DNA of 5,102 nucleotides from Rhodobacter sp. (lineage in GTDB: Bacteria; Pseudomonadota; Alphaproteobacteria; Rhodobacterales; Rhodobacteraceae), in NCBI GenBank assembly GCA_003536295.1, contig DPZQ01000012.1, positions 1 to 5,102 of the forward strand, in the 5' to 3' direction. Shown here piece by piece: positions 1-5,102 of this stretch. The notes beneath the pieces were generated by a model that did not search any database, was not told the DNA's origin, and saw only the letters and a program-made list of their open reading frames with translations. Numbering within the stretch: the first letter of the stretch is position 1; each line of letters begins with the position of its first letter. Made by a program: the position numbers and the translations under genes.

Positions 1-126
1 CATGGTTTTTTGCATTTATTAGGCTATGATCACGTTGAAGATTTGGATGCCGAGTTTATGGAAAATCAAGAACGAGAAATACTTACAAAAATGGGTCTCT
101 GTGACCCTTATAGTGATGCAACGTAA
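1..126 (+). CDS. ybeY: Endoribonuclease YbeY, C-terminal fragment (5' end outside window)
   Basis: The frame is open from base 1 and gives 41 residues before a TAA at 124-126. It begins with HGFLHLLGYDH, the YbeY/UPF0054 signature whose three histidines bind the catalytic metal (usually zinc). The next residues, VEDLDAEFMENQEREIL, are the usual acidic C-terminal helix ending in E-x-x-IL. YbeY is a small cytoplasmic metal-dependent endonuclease needed for 16S rRNA 3' maturation and 70S ribosome quality control. Only the last quarter or so of a protein of about 150-170 residues is present, so start and regulation cannot be seen. It lies 27 bases before the chosen corC start on the same strand, matching the conserved ybeZ-ybeY-ybeX(corC)-lnt cluster, so cotranscription is likely. 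The short tail after the helix (TKMGLCDPYSDAT) is unremarkable. Confidence 0.95.
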   Translation, partial: HGFLHLLGYDHVEDLDAEFMENQEREILTKMGLCDPYSDAT

Positions 127-153
127 AATGTTAATTTATTGGAACAAGGACTG

Positions 154-1089
154 ATGGGCAGTAATAATGACGTGCCAAACGGGCTGAAGTCTGCTTTAGG
201 TGGACTGATCAAGGACTTGGAACCGCAAAAGCGTGGGTTCTTAAGCATATTTAAGAGCGTCTTTGTAGCGAAAGAGGCTGCAGGCCACACCAGCGCGCAA
301 CGTGAAAATAAAGGAAATGCCTCCAAGGTGCTGACTGCCCCGACCCATGGGATGGCCAATTTACGCCGTTTACGGGTTGATGATGTGGCAATCCCAAAGG
401 TCGATATCGTGGCCGTGTCTCTTGATATTGGTAAGGATGAGTTGGTCGAAGTTTTTCGTAGAGAAGGCTTTTCGCGCATGCCCGTTTTTAAAGGGACACT
501 CGACCAGCCCCAAGGGTTAATCTTGTTAAAGGATTTGGCGCTCCAGCATGGGTTTGGGGCGGGGGGGCGTTTTAGTCTACGCAAGCTTATTAGGCCTATT
601 CTTTATGCGCCGCCTTCGATGCCTATAGGCATTTTATTGCAAAAAATGCAAAAAGAGCGGGTGCATATGGCGCTGGTTATTGATGAATATGGTGGTGTTG
701 ATGGGTTGATGACGATCGAAGACTTGATCGAAACCGTCATTGGCGAGATTGATGATGAACATGACGAAGACGAAGACAGCCTTTGGAAAGAGGAACAGCC
801 GGGGGTCTTTTTGGCTATGTCGCACGCCCCGTTAGATCAGTTTGAAGCCGCCATTGGTCTCACCTTACGCAATCAAGAAGATGATAAAGATATTGATACG
901 TTGGGCGGATTGGTCTTTGTGCGTACCGGCCATGTGCCTGCGCGCGGTGAAATTGTGCCTCATGAAAGTGGGGCCGAGTTTGAAGTTGTTGATGCCGACC
1001 CGCGGCGTATCAAGCGTTTACGGCTTAGATTGCCGGGCATTGCCCGCGCACCTCAGGTAAAGATCACAATCAATAAGGCAGACAGCTGA
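154..1089 (+). CDS. corC: CorC/YbeX-type CBS-domain protein (soluble HlyC/CorC family)
   Basis: This encodes about 311 residues. A first CBS domain lies at roughly residues 72-128 (VDDVAIPKVDIVAV through SRMPVF to LILLKDL). A second is at about 148-202 (MALVIDEYGGVDGLMTIEDLIETVIGEI), followed by an acidic linker (DDEHDEDEDS) and a C-terminal CorC_HlyC domain at about 212-295. There is no N-terminal DUF21/CNNM membrane domain, so this is the short soluble form (YbeX), not a transporter by itself. CorC is classically linked to Mg2+/Co2+ efflux and, as YbeX in E. coli, to ribosome metabolism; the exact role here is inference. The frame can open at TTG 139, but that codon has no Shine-Dalgarno. 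ATG 154 has AAGGA at 146-150, though only 3 bases away, and GGAA at 141-144, 9 bases away, so ATG 154 is preferred. It sits between ybeY and lnt and its TGA shares one base with the lnt ATG, implying one transcript and translational coupling. Confidence 0.9.
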   Translation: MGSNNDVPNGLKSALGGLIKDLEPQKRGFLSIFKSVFVAKEAAGHTSAQRENKGNASKVLTAPTHGMANLRRLRVDDVAIPKVDIVAVSLDIGKDELVEVFRREGFSRMPVFKGTLDQPQGLILLKDLALQHGFGAGGRFSLRKLIRPILYAPPSMPIGILLQKMQKERVHMALVIDEYGGVDGLMTIEDLIETVIGEIDDEHDEDEDSLWKEEQPGVFLAMSHAPLDQFEAAIGLTLRNQEDDKDIDTLGGLVFVRTGHVPARGEIVPHESGAEFEVVDADPRRIKRLRLRLPGIARAPQVKITINKADS

Positions 1090-2624
1090 TGGCACGCGTC
1101 CGCTATCGTTTTGGAGGGCGGCTTCGCGTATGGCCTCACTTTGGAACGGTTTTTGGTGTCTTTGCACTAGGCGCATTTGCGGCGCTTGGGCAGGCCCCGA
1201 TTGATGCGTGGTATGTGACCATCCTTGCTTTTTCACTTATATTTTTCATTTTAACCTTTGCTGAAAACAGCCTTGCTGCGGGGCTTTTGGGCTTTGGCGC
1301 CGGATTGGGTTATTTTGCGGCAAGTTTGAATTGGATTGTGCTGCCCTTTTTTGTTGATGCTCCGTCAGATGGCTGGATGGCCCCTTTTGCGCTTTTTTTT
1401 ATGGCGGGGGGCTTGGCATGTTTTTGGGCACTGGCGAGTTGGCTAGGCTTTTTGGTAATGCAACGCGCAGACGGAGGTATATTGTCGCGGCGTGGCTTTA
1501 TCTTGGCCTTAGTCATTGGGTTGACGGGGGCTGAATATTTGCGTGGTGTGGTTTTTACGGGCTTTCCATGGGCCTCGATTGGCCATGTTTGGATCAACAC
1601 ACCCCTCTCGCAAGTGGCCGCTTTGGCGGGTCCTAATGGGCTGACGCTTTTGCTTTTGGCAATGGCGGCTTTACCCGTGGGCTTTGGCTGGCGGGGCTTT
1701 GGCTTTTCGGTGCTACTGCTCGGGGTTATTGCGGCCTTTGGCCTTTACCGTTTAAGCCAAGATGAGCCTGTTATTGAAAATGCCCTCACAGTTAGGTTGG
1801 TGCAGCCAAATGCCAAGCAGTCTGCAAAATGGGCCCCTGAATTTGCAAACATTTACTTTGAGCGCCAATTAGCCTTTTCAGCCGCGCGCCCACTTCCAGA
1901 TGTAATCATTTGGCCCGAAACAGCCGTACCCTATAGTTTGCAAGATCCAATTATAGTGGAACGTATGGCACAAGCCGCACAGGGCCGCCCGCTACTTTTT
2001 GGTTTTCATCGCTACGCCGACGCGCGTGTGTGGAATAGTTTGGGCCTGATCACGGCTAACGGTGATTTTGAACCTGTTTATGACAAGTTTCATCTTGTAC
2101 CTTTTGGAGAATATATCCCCTTTGGTGATCAACTTTATGATTGGTTTGGCCTGACTGGTCTTGCTGCTACAGACGGACAAACCTATTCTGCTGGTCCCGG
2201 ACCTAAGGTGGTAGATTTAGAAGGTTTTGGTAGTTTCTTGCCTCTTATTTGTTATGAAGCGGTATTTACGCAATCCATCCAAAATGCCGCAACACGTCCC
2301 AATTGGCTTTTGCAAGTGACGAATGATGCCTGGTTTGGAAATTTCTCGGGGCCGGCGCAACATCTGGCCCAAGCACGCTTGCGTGCCATTGAGCAGGGCC
2401 TGCCCATGGTGCGCGTGGCCAATACTGGGTTCAGTGCGATAATTGATCCCAAGGGGCGCATCACGGCGCAAATTCTGCTTAACCAAGCCGCCTATAAAGA
2501 CGGCACGCTGGCTCAAGCCTTGGCCCCAACGCCCTATTCTCTTTGGGGGGGAGAGATCTTTTTTGCCCTTATTGGATTTTTAATTTTTATCCTTATTTTT
2601 GTGCGTTTATCGGTACGCACTTAA
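1089..2624 (+). CDS. lnt: Apolipoprotein N-acyltransferase
   Basis: This 511-residue inner-membrane enzyme performs the last step of lipoprotein maturation: it moves an acyl chain from a phospholipid to the N-terminal cysteine of apolipoproteins. Hydrophobic segments fill residues ~20-220, and one more lies at ~488-506. Between them is the periplasmic nitrilase-like domain (~232-475). The expected Glu-Lys-Cys triad is intact: E277 in IIWPETAVP, K333 in YDKFHLVPFGEY and C388 in LICYEAVF. Other conserved stretches are EYLRG..FTGFPW (149-161), NDAWFG (412-417), HLAQARLRAIE (425-435) and RVANTG (442-447). Length matches the family (about 500-540). The start ATG overlaps the corC TGA in TGATG, with AAGG at 1075-1078 ten bases upstream, so translation is probably coupled. 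No frameshift or missing catalytic residue was seen. Confidence 0.97.
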   Translation: MARVRYRFGGRLRVWPHFGTVFGVFALGAFAALGQAPIDAWYVTILAFSLIFFILTFAENSLAAGLLGFGAGLGYFAASLNWIVLPFFVDAPSDGWMAPFALFFMAGGLACFWALASWLGFLVMQRADGGILSRRGFILALVIGLTGAEYLRGVVFTGFPWASIGHVWINTPLSQVAALAGPNGLTLLLLAMAALPVGFGWRGFGFSVLLLGVIAAFGLYRLSQDEPVIENALTVRLVQPNAKQSAKWAPEFANIYFERQLAFSAARPLPDVIIWPETAVPYSLQDPIIVERMAQAAQGRPLLFGFHRYADARVWNSLGLITANGDFEPVYDKFHLVPFGEYIPFGDQLYDWFGLTGLAATDGQTYSAGPGPKVVDLEGFGSFLPLICYEAVFTQSIQNAATRPNWLLQVTNDAWFGNFSGPAQHLAQARLRAIEQGLPMVRVANTGFSAIIDPKGRITAQILLNQAAYKDGTLAQALAPTPYSLWGGEIFFALIGFLIFILIFVRLSVRT

Positions 2625-2637
2625 AGATGTCTTTTTT
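2601..2637 (+). terminator. Possible weak terminator at the end of lnt
   Basis: A perfect 6-bp stem, GTGCGT (2601-2606) with ACGCAC (2615-2620), encloses an 8-base loop. It overlaps the last lnt codons. A T6 run (2632-2637) follows, but starts 11 bases after the stem, too far for a textbook intrinsic terminator. A second small hairpin, AAAG/CTTT with loop ATGT (2623-2634), sits directly on the T-run. The arrangement fits a weak 3' end for the ybeY-corC-lnt unit just before the metK promoter region, but chance is possible. Confidence 0.3.
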
Positions 2638-2640
2638 GTA

Positions 2641-2667
2641 TTGACGATGCTGAGTGAGTCTTATAGC
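2641..2667 (+). promoter_or_regulatory. Candidate sigma-70 type promoter for metK
   Basis: TTGACG at 2641-2646 matches the -35 consensus at five of six positions. Candidate -10 boxes are TATAGC at 2662-2667 (15-base spacer, short) and TAGCTA at 2664-2669 (17-base spacer, poor match). TAAAAT at 2668-2673 is a better box but would be 21 bases away. A start about seven bases after TATAGC would fall near 2674, directly ahead of the riboswitch helix, which is the placement expected. The -35 is convincing; the exact -10 is not settled. Confidence 0.45.
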
Positions 2668-2675
2668 TAAAATCT

Positions 2676-2720
2676 GTTCGCAACGGCTTCCTGAAGCGAA
2701 TGTAATGTGAATTTGGAGCA
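2676..2720 (+). ncRNA. SAM/SAH riboswitch in the metK leader
   Basis: The element has the parts of the small SAM/SAH riboswitch. Helix P1 pairs TTCGC (2677-2681) with GCGAA (2696-2700), extendable by G2676 with U2701 as a wobble. The loop AACGGCTTCCTGAA (2682-2695) carries the highly conserved AACGGCUUCCUG core. Downstream, TTTGGAGCA (2712-2720) supplies the conserved UUGGAGCA strand. Its GGAG can pair with the loop UUCC/CUUCC to form the pseudoknot that binds SAM or SAH. GGAG (2715-2718) is also the only good Shine-Dalgarno for metK, 10 bases before the ATG, so ligand binding should hide it and reduce translation. The class is known mainly from Rhodobacterales metK leaders, which fits position and gene. 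The core motif is read directly; ligand response is inferred from the class. Confidence 0.9.
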
Positions 2721-2728
2721 CTATATCA

Positions 2729-3892
2729 ATGAGAAAAAATTATACTTTCACTTCGGAATCTGTGTCCGAGGGACATCCTGACAAGCTATGCGATCGGGTG
2801 TCGGATTCAGTTTTAGATGCATTTTTGTCGCTTGAGCCAAACGCGCGCGTCGCATGTGAAACCTTTGCTACAACGAGCCGAGTGATCGTTGGGGGTGAGG
2901 TTGGTCTGACAGACCCTATGGTTTTAGCCGATACGATGGGGAAAATCGATACGATCGTGCGTGATTGCGTTCGCGATATTGGTTATGAACAAGACCAGTT
3001 TCACTGGAAAACCCTTGAAGTGCAAAATTACCTGCACAAACAATCGGCTCATATAGCACAAGGCGTTGATAAAAATGGCGCCGGTGATCAGGGCATTATG
3101 TTTGGCTATGCCTGCCGTGAGACTGAGGCTTTGATGCCTGCACCCATTCAATATGCCCAGGCAATTTTGCAACGTTTGGCCGTCGCACGCAAATCAGGTG
3201 AGGCTCCAAGCTTGCGCCCTGACGCCAAGTCCCAGCTTTCGGTGCGCTATGAGGATGGCAAACCAGTCGAGGTGACCTCGATTGTGCTTTCGACACAGCA
3301 TGAAAGCGAAGATCAAAGCTCAGACGATATTCGCGCGATTGTCGAGCCCTATATTCTTGAGGTTCTGCCTAGAGGTTGGATCACGCCCAAGACCGAATGG
3401 TGGGTCAATCCAACTGGCACGTTTGTGATCGGTGGGCCTGATGGCGACGCGGGGCTTACGGGGCGAAAGATCATCGTTGACACTTATGGCGGGGCAGCTC
3501 CTCATGGCGGCGGGGCTTTTTCAGGCAAGGATCCAACCAAGGTTGATCGCTCAGCCGCTTATGCTGCGCGTTATTTGGCCAAAAACATCGTGGCCGCAGG
3601 TCTGGCCGATCGCTGCACTTTGCAGGTTTCTTATGCGATTGGCGTTTCAAAACCTTTGTCAATCTATGTTGATACGCATGGCACGGGCCAGGTTGACGAT
3701 GCTTTAATTGAAAGTGCCGTCTCAAAAGTGATGGATCTGAGCCCGCTGGGTATTAGGACCCATTTGGATCTGTGCAAGCCCATCTATGCGCGCACGGCCG
3801 CTTACGGGCATTTTGGCCGTGAACCGCAGGCTGACGGTGGCTTCAGCTGGGAACGTATTGATCTGGTTGAAGCGTTGAAAAAGGCGGTTTGA
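2729..3892 (+). CDS. metK: S-adenosylmethionine synthetase (methionine adenosyltransferase)
   Basis: This 387-residue cytosolic enzyme makes S-adenosylmethionine from methionine and ATP, releasing phosphate and pyrophosphate. All three MAT domains are present. N-terminal ATP/Mg motif GHPDK lies at residues 15-19, signature 1 GAGDQG at 117-122 and the P-loop-like signature 2 GGGAFSGKD at 260-268. Also conserved are VLSTQH (186-191), NPTGTFVIGGPDGDAGLTGRK (227-247), DRSAAYAARY (273-282) and the C-terminal TAAYGHFGRE (356-365). The flexible segment between QGVD and GAGDQG has two residues (KN), against seven in E. coli MetK; this may be normal for Rhodobacterales. Start ATG 2729 gives the expected MRKNYTFTSESVSEGHPDK opening and has GGAG ten bases upstream inside the riboswitch. 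It is followed 46 bases later by trmB, a SAM-using enzyme, and is probably cotranscribed with it. Confidence 0.98.
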   Translation: MRKNYTFTSESVSEGHPDKLCDRVSDSVLDAFLSLEPNARVACETFATTSRVIVGGEVGLTDPMVLADTMGKIDTIVRDCVRDIGYEQDQFHWKTLEVQNYLHKQSAHIAQGVDKNGAGDQGIMFGYACRETEALMPAPIQYAQAILQRLAVARKSGEAPSLRPDAKSQLSVRYEDGKPVEVTSIVLSTQHESEDQSSDDIRAIVEPYILEVLPRGWITPKTEWWVNPTGTFVIGGPDGDAGLTGRKIIVDTYGGAAPHGGGAFSGKDPTKVDRSAAYAARYLAKNIVAAGLADRCTLQVSYAIGVSKPLSIYVDTHGTGQVDDALIESAVSKVMDLSPLGIRTHLDLCKPIYARTAAYGHFGREPQADGGFSWERIDLVEALKKAV

Positions 3893-3899
3893 TCCGCTA

Positions 3900-3923
3900 T
3901 GGCGGGGCGGCAATGCCCTGCCG
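3900..3923 (+). other. GC-rich hairpin between metK and trmB
   Basis: G3901-C3908 (GGCGGGGC) pairs with G3915-C3922 (GCCCTGCC) over eight base pairs including one G-U, with a possible outer U-G pair (3900/3923) and the 6-base loop GGCAAT. It begins 8 bases after the metK stop. The sequence after it (GCTTATGGAATT) has no T-run, so it is not a standard intrinsic terminator. It may protect or define the metK mRNA 3' end, or partly separate metK from trmB expression. The fold is read by eye. Confidence 0.5.
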
Positions 3924-3938
3924 CTTATGGAATTTATT

Positions 3939-4643
3939 ATGACCAACGACGAAACAGCCCCGATACTTGAGCGGCGCAACTTTTATGGGCGACGTGCTGG
4001 CCATACTTTGCGCCCCTCGCAAAAGATCTATTTGACCGAAGATCTGGAAAGCCTGCGCCCGCGCGGCGTCACGATGGAGGAAAACCCAGGCCGCCTTCCG
4101 CTTGATTTCAATACATTGTTTGACGCGCCTAAAGAAATCTGGCTAGAAATCGGCTTTGGCGGGGGCGAACATATGGTGCATATGGCCGCGCGCTATCCCG
4201 ACATTGGCATTATTGGCTGCGAACCCTACATAAACGGCGTGGCCATGCTTTTGGGCAAAATCCGGGCGGTGGCGGTGCAAAATCTGTCGGTCTATGCGGG
4301 CGATGTGCGCGATATGTTTGATATTTTGCCGTCTAATAGTCTTTCAAAAGCCTTTTTGAATTATCCGGATCCATGGCCCAAAAAACGCCATCACCGCCGC
4401 CGCTTTGTGACACAAGATCACCTGTATCCCTTGTTCGCAGCGCTCAAATCAGGGGCTGAGTTTCGCATTGCTACGGACATTGAAGATTATGTGCGCCAAG
4501 CGCTTGAAGAAGTGCCGCAGGCTGGTTTTCACCTGGTTCTCTCGTCAGATCAGCCGTGGGAAGATTGGATTTCCACAAGATACGAACAAAAAGCCCTGCG
4601 CGAAGGCCGCGCCCCTCATTATCTGACTTTTCAAAGGCCCTGA
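3939..4643 (+). CDS. trmB: tRNA (guanine-N7-)-methyltransferase
   Basis: This predicts 234 residues, normal for TrmB, a class I methyltransferase that uses SAM to make m7G at position 46 in the tRNA variable loop. Visible motifs, numbered from ATG 3939: RRNFYGRR near the N-terminus (12-19), typical of alphaproteobacterial TrmB; the SAM-binding loop LEIGFGGGEH (69-78); GCEPYINGV (93-101), whose Glu usually contacts the SAM ribose; DVRD (122-125); the tRNA-binding and catalytic motif YPDPWPKKRHHRRRF (142-156); ATDIEDY (178-184); and STRYEQKA (212-219), the TxYE.K end motif. The frame also opens at ATG 3927, but that has no Shine-Dalgarno and follows the hairpin directly. ATG 3939 has GGAA at 3929-3932, six bases upstream, so it is preferred; it removes MEFI. 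It follows metK by 46 bases with no obvious promoter, so metK-trmB is likely one unit. Confidence 0.96.
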   Translation: MTNDETAPILERRNFYGRRAGHTLRPSQKIYLTEDLESLRPRGVTMEENPGRLPLDFNTLFDAPKEIWLEIGFGGGEHMVHMAARYPDIGIIGCEPYINGVAMLLGKIRAVAVQNLSVYAGDVRDMFDILPSNSLSKAFLNYPDPWPKKRHHRRRFVTQDHLYPLFAALKSGAEFRIATDIEDYVRQALEEVPQAGFHLVLSSDQPWEDWISTRYEQKALREGRAPHYLTFQRP

Positions 4644-4659
4644 GACCACCTGCCAGCCC

Positions 4660-4688
4660 TAGACCAACCAGAATTGCAAGGCTATAAG
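4660..4688 (+). promoter_or_regulatory. Candidate promoter for ileS
   Basis: TAGACC at 4660-4665 (four of six -35 positions) and TATAAG at 4683-4688 (five of six -10 positions) are separated by 17 bases. Transcription would start near 4695, giving ileS a leader of about 100 bases that includes the hairpin at 4732-4757. The start would lie almost on ATG 4694/4697, so any leader peptide from this promoter would be leaderless. The -35 match is mediocre and chance is a real possibility. Confidence 0.3.
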
Positions 4689-4693
4689 GCGCT

Positions 4694-4747
4694 ATGATGC
4701 AAAACAGATCGATCTTTCCGCGAATTATTTGCCCGGCGGCATTATAA
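4694..4747 (+). CDS. Possible 17-codon leader peptide upstream of ileS
   Basis: An ORF too short for routine gene calling reads MMQNRSIFPRIICPAAL and stops at TAA 4745-4747. Three of 17 codons are Ile (ATC 4712, ATT 4724, ATT 4727); the last two are adjacent and end three bases before the hairpin stem at 4732. The stop lies in the hairpin loop. AAGG at 4686-4689 is 7 bases before the second ATG (4697). Ile codons just ahead of a terminator-like hairpin before the isoleucyl-tRNA synthetase gene resemble ribosome-mediated attenuation, as in E. coli pheST, which has a Phe-rich leader. No convincing antiterminator was found: the best alternative is only CCGC 4718-4721 with GCGG 4736-4739. A ribosome stalled on the Ile pair could instead cover the 5' stem directly. 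Translation is unproven and a chance ORF of this size is common. Confidence 0.3.
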   Translation: MMQNRSIFPRIICPAAL

Positions 4748-4765
4748 CGCCGTCGGGATTGTTTT
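4732..4765 (+). terminator. Terminator-like hairpin between trmB and ileS
   Basis: CCCGGCGGC (4732-4740) pairs with GCCGTCGGG (4749-4757) over nine base pairs with one G-U wobble, closing the 8-base loop ATTATAAC. The tail ATTGTTTT (4758-4765) is T-rich but interrupted. This looks like an intrinsic terminator of moderate strength. It begins 88 bases after the trmB stop and its tail ends 32 bases before the ileS ATG. There is hardly room for a promoter after it, so ileS transcripts probably pass through it, making it either an attenuator or a 5' UTR structure as well as a possible 3' end for metK-trmB. Confidence 0.6.
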
Positions 4766-4797
4766 GCCCTTTTAAAAAATTTGCGAAGGACCGCCCC

Positions 4798-5102
4798 ATG
4801 AGCGCCGAGACCCCCGATTATAAAGATACTGTCTTTTTACCACAAACCGATTTCCCTATGCGCGCTGGCTTGCCTGAGCGTGAACCCAAATGGCTCGAAA
4901 TGTGGAGCGAGATCGGCGTTTATGACCGTTTGCGCGAAAAAACAGGCCGTTCTAGCTTTACCCTGCATGATGGCCCCCCCTATGCCAATGGCCATCTGCA
5001 CATCGGCCATGCGCTGAATAAAATTCTTAAAGATATGGTAGTGCGCTCGCAGCAGATGATGGGTAAAGACGCGCGCTATGTGCCAGGTTGGGATTGTCAT
5101 GG
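4798..5102 (+). CDS. ileS: Isoleucyl-tRNA synthetase, N-terminal fragment (3' end outside window)
   Basis: The first 101 residues and two bases of the next codon are present; the full protein is usually 900-1000 residues. IleRS is a cytoplasmic class I synthetase that charges tRNA-Ile. The start reads MSAETPDYKDTVFLPQTDFPMRAG, with the usual DYKDT..LP.T.FPMRA opening of IleRS. The class I ATP-binding motif follows as DGPPYANGHLHIGHALNK, with HIGH at residues 68-71, then ILKD and PGWDCH at 96-101, which in the family continues GLPIE. These motifs separate it from ValRS and LeuRS. ATG 4798 has a good Shine-Dalgarno, AAGGA at 4786-4790, seven bases upstream. It follows trmB by 154 bases with a terminator-like hairpin between, so it may be controlled separately from metK-trmB. 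No T-box features are seen, nor expected outside Gram-positive lineages. Confidence 0.97.
   Translation, partial: MSAETPDYKDTVFLPQTDFPMRAGLPEREPKWLEMWSEIGVYDRLREKTGRSSFTLHDGPPYANGHLHIGHALNKILKDMVVRSQQMMGKDARYVPGWDCH

Noticed and set aside
561..567. G7 tract in corC, with similar 7-base runs in lnt (G7, 2545-2551) and ileS (C7, 4974-4980), as possible phase-variation or slippage sites
   Set aside because: All three runs keep the correct reading frame, seven bases is short for phase variation, and lnt and ileS are normally essential, so on/off switching is unlikely.
108..584. A 158-codon open frame on the minus strand opposite corC
   Set aside because: It overlaps the well-supported CorC frame completely, shows no recognisable domain, and is low-complexity in the way antisense shadows usually are.
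1310..1600. Minus-strand open frames opposite lnt (also 1992-2180, 2217-2516) and opposite metK (2924-3725)
   Set aside because: They are antisense to conserved enzyme coding sequence, have no recognisable motifs, and no supporting ribosome sites were noticed.
3048..3094. Short loop before GAGDQG in MetK as a damaging deletion
   Set aside because: The reading frame and all catalytic motifs are intact, and I recall similarly short loops in Rhodobacterales MetK proteins, so it is probably a lineage trait.
4644..4797. A T-box riboswitch before ileS
   Set aside because: No T-box sequence (UGGN antiterminator bulge region) or specifier stem was found, and T-boxes are essentially a Gram-positive feature.
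4837..5100. An 87-codon minus-strand open frame opposite the ileS start
   Set aside because: The plus strand here encodes the unmistakable IleRS N-terminus with HIGH and PGWDCH motifs, so this is a shadow.

Overview
The window looks like the chromosome of an alphaproteobacterium, most likely a Rhodobacterales (marine Roseobacter-type) member of moderate G+C. Three things point there. The gene order ybeY - corC - lnt - metK - trmB is typical of alphaproteobacteria. The MetK and TrmB proteins look like Rhodobacterales versions. The metK leader carries what reads as a SAM/SAH riboswitch, an RNA class known mainly upstream of metK in Rhodobacterales. The lineage is inferred from family knowledge; no search was run.

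Layout, all genes on the + strand. 1-126: 3' end of ybeY (rRNA-maturation endonuclease). 154-1089: corC/ybeX, a soluble CBS-pair protein. 1089-2624: lnt, apolipoprotein N-acyltransferase, whose ATG shares one base with the corC stop. 2625-2728: a regulatory gap with a plausible promoter followed by the SAM/SAH riboswitch (about 2676-2720), which contains the metK Shine-Dalgarno. 2729-3892: metK, SAM synthetase. 3893-3938: a short gap holding a strong GC hairpin. 3939-4643: trmB, tRNA m7G46 methyltransferase. 4644-4797: a 154-base leader before ileS with a terminator-like hairpin and a possible 17-codon leader peptide containing three Ile codons. 4798-5102: 5' end of ileS, cut by the window edge.

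Functionally, ybeY-corC-lnt is a housekeeping block for rRNA maturation, ion homeostasis or ribosome function, and lipoprotein acylation. metK-trmB pairs the enzyme that makes SAM with one that uses it. The riboswitch should lower metK translation when SAM or SAH is high. ileS appears to start a new unit, or to be reached by read-through of the hairpin upstream of it.

The coding genes are ordinary core genes; no mobile element, CRISPR array, RNA gene other than the riboswitch, or broken gene was seen. The parts most worth a second look are the two leaders: the riboswitch (a known class, well supported by sequence) and the Ile-codon leader ORF running into a terminator-like hairpin before ileS (speculative, possibly undescribed).
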